A stretch of 10,120 nt of DNA from Antrodiella citrinella (lineage: Eukaryota > Basidiomycota > Agaricomycetes > Polyporales > Steccherinaceae), in contig SGPM01000613.1 in assembly GCA_004802725.1 (NCBI GenBank), positions 1-10,120 of the forward strand, in the 5' to 3' direction. Of this stretch, positions 8,901 to 10,120 are shown in pieces. The notes beneath the pieces were generated by a model, which was not told the DNA's origin, did no database searches, and saw nothing but the letters and a program-made list of their open reading frames with translations. The translations under genes and the position numbers were made by a program. The stretch's first letter is position 1. Each line of letters begins with the position of its first letter.

Positions 8901-9809
8901 GATTCACGATAAGTGTCCACAGCAATAAGAGGCTTGCGCTGGCGGGCATACCAGCTGCATATAACCTTCTCCCTCGTGCGCCAAAGGCTTCCAGCTCCCG
9001 GCGCCCACTTGTGCAACCTTCACGAGAAAATCTAGCGCTTCACAGAGCTGAAATAATAAAGCTAAGTGAAAACAGCAGCGGACCAAACTGGAGTCAAGTG
9101 CTCACAGAGGCCTTATCTGCGTTTTGGATAAGAGTGTCCTTCCTCAGATGGATTTCCTTGTACATGTGGACAGCTCGTTCGCGTTGAATCTGCGCTTGAC
9201 TGGCCGCAAACAGCAAAGTCGCCTTGATGAGACTGGGAAGCTAATAACATAAACACGGAAGTTAACACATCACGAGTCCATTAAACAAATCGTACACTTA
9301 AAGCGTACCTCCTTTATCTGATCTGGCTCGTTGGCTGCCTTTGAGAACACTTCGATCTGCTTATTCAACTCGAGAAGAGTCCTGATATCACCAAGTACAC
9401 ACGCGCCATCGGGGCGAATTGGTGCGATCTTTTCGTCTTCGAGAGCCATGACAGGGTTGTTCGCTCGAGTCGTCCAATACGAATGGATCTTCATGGGGCC
9501 GTTGTACGCGCAAAGGATCTTGTTTGCAAGAGTCGTAAAGGGCCCGTAGAATGCATTCTCTTTAAGCTTCTCTCCCTTTTTGACGGTCACCAGGCTGAAT
9601 GATTGTTCTTTAACGATCTCCACGATGCTCGAGATATCCTCCAAGAGGATGGGATCGAAGAACGCATCTAGAAATGTGGTCGCAGTGTCTGTGAGGCGGA
9701 AATTTTGCGCCAGATCCTTCTCCACCATTGTCTCTACTTGCAAGGCAGTCGGAGGATTGACAGTCTCCGAATTTCTTGGCTGGACTCTTGAGTCGTGCGA
9801 ACGACACAT
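5908..9809 (-). CDS. FunK1-family fungal-specific protein kinase, multi-exon
   Basis: Likely a protein-Ser/Thr kinase of the fungal FunK1 family; substrate unknown. Exons: 9809-9309, 9240-9106, an ambiguous exon 3 region, 8712-8449, 8386-8045, 7991-7962 (30 nt), 7906-7327, 7269-6899, 6843-6724 and 6666-5908. Introns are 53-69 nt and nearly all phase 0. The preferred exon 3 model is 9047-8952 plus 8893-8774, giving about 1,105 residues. In this numbering: LKHTW with K503 (lysine strand), LHRDISEGNIL with D704 (catalytic Asp), LIDLD with D737 (metal-binding, DFG-equivalent), GTFLFMS from 854, and HDIESFFWVLVYECF from about 897. The catalytic residues are all present. Additions are a Lys-Gly tract before the catalytic loop, about 109 residues between KQS744 and GTF854, and a Ser/Asp/Glu-rich C-terminus. 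The ATG at 9809 follows an in-frame TAA eight codons upstream. The FunK1 call is firm; whether the gene is intact depends on exon 3. Confidence 0.88.
5938..6036 (-). repeat. Acidic low-complexity tract at the kinase C-terminus
   Basis: The minus strand encodes a 33-residue run made almost only of Asp, Glu, Ser, Asn and Pro, including EDDDDNDDDE, built from GAC/GAT/GAG codons. On the plus strand it appears as runs of GTC/ATC. Such tails are common in nuclear fungal proteins and several serines sit in casein-kinase-2-like acidic contexts; that role is inference. Confidence 0.8.
7562..7615 (-). repeat. Hexanucleotide repeat GGCAAG coding (Lys-Gly)n
   Basis: Nine 6-bp units, mostly AAGGGC on the minus strand, encode eight Lys-Gly pairs and one Thr-Gly pair inside the kinase gene. 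The third-position changes and the single Thr codon show partial decay of a pure microsatellite. It lies between the lysine strand and the catalytic loop, in what should be the kinase N-lobe or hinge. It probably forms a flexible basic loop and is a good candidate for length variation between strains. Confidence 0.9.
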
Positions 9810-10120
9810 TTCACGTTTACAGTAGTAGTGTTACTGAAATTTAAAGGCCGCGTAGCAGTAAGTGTGGTAACTTGAAGAATCTCCGCCGGACCGCACTTGC
9901 ATATTGATGTCGGGGCGTGTTCAGTGGATTAGGCTGTATTTCACGGTGTAGCGGAAGTGACCCAGGTATGGGGAGTATGGGATAACGGATGTCGGCTGAT
10001 AATTACCAGAGTATATAATGTACAAGTCGGGTGAGGGCTACCTGGGCTTGTGTTTGTTGTATCGGCTCATTGTCCTGTATGTTGGTACACTTACGTAATG
10101 TATTGCACACTACGAAACGC
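9810..10120 (-). promoter_or_regulatory. Presumed upstream region of the FunK1 kinase
   Basis: About 311 bp upstream of the ATG at 9809, with no supported gene. Read on the minus strand, a TATATAC element lies at 10011-10017, about 200 bp before the start codon; this is a weak TATA-like candidate. A TTTCAG just upstream of the ATG (around 9833-9838) could be the acceptor of a 5'-UTR intron. Neither is proven. Confidence 0.35.

Overview
This window looks like nuclear DNA of a filamentous basidiomycete, most likely an agaricomycete. All recognisable genes are split by very short introns (about 53-62 nt, GT..AG). Two of them belong to the fungal-specific protein kinase family FunK1, which is greatly expanded in mushroom-forming fungi. 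I see no bacterial operon, tRNA, rRNA, CRISPR array or transposase.

Layout, left to right. (1) 108-2682, plus strand: a decayed FunK1 kinase. Its exon order can still be followed, but it carries an in-frame nonsense codon, several frameshifts, a lost micro-exon, a likely lost splice acceptor and an Asp-to-Asn change in the metal-binding motif. I call it a pseudogene. (2) 3024-4478, minus strand: a three-exon gene for an approximately 447-residue unknown protein. Its N-terminal half carries a PD...ExK-type motif, suggesting a restriction-endonuclease-like fold. Its C-terminal half is charged and low-complexity, with a nuclear-localisation-like basic stretch. (3) 4479-4629: a short divergent promoter rich in CGTGAC. 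(4) 4630-5311, plus strand: a two-exon gene for a 208-residue protein I do not recognise. (5) 5312-5907: about 600 bp without a supported gene. (6) 5908-9809, minus strand: a long FunK1 kinase of 10-11 exons and about 1,105 residues. Its kinase motifs are complete, it has a Lys-Gly repeat in the N-lobe region, a roughly 110-residue insertion in the activation segment, and a very acidic C-terminus. One exon (around 8890-9050) can be modelled in three ways, one of which implies a frameshift. (7) 9810-10120: its presumed upstream region.

The two FunK1 copies lie in inverted orientation around two genes of other families. They share intron positions, but their proteins have diverged substantially, so they are old paralogues rather than a recent duplication. 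The copy at 108-2682 has decayed; the copy at 5908-9809 appears expressed-type and possibly functional. Nothing in the sequence shows that the four genes act in one pathway. The pairing of a kinase family with a nuclease-like gene is noted only as a hypothesis.
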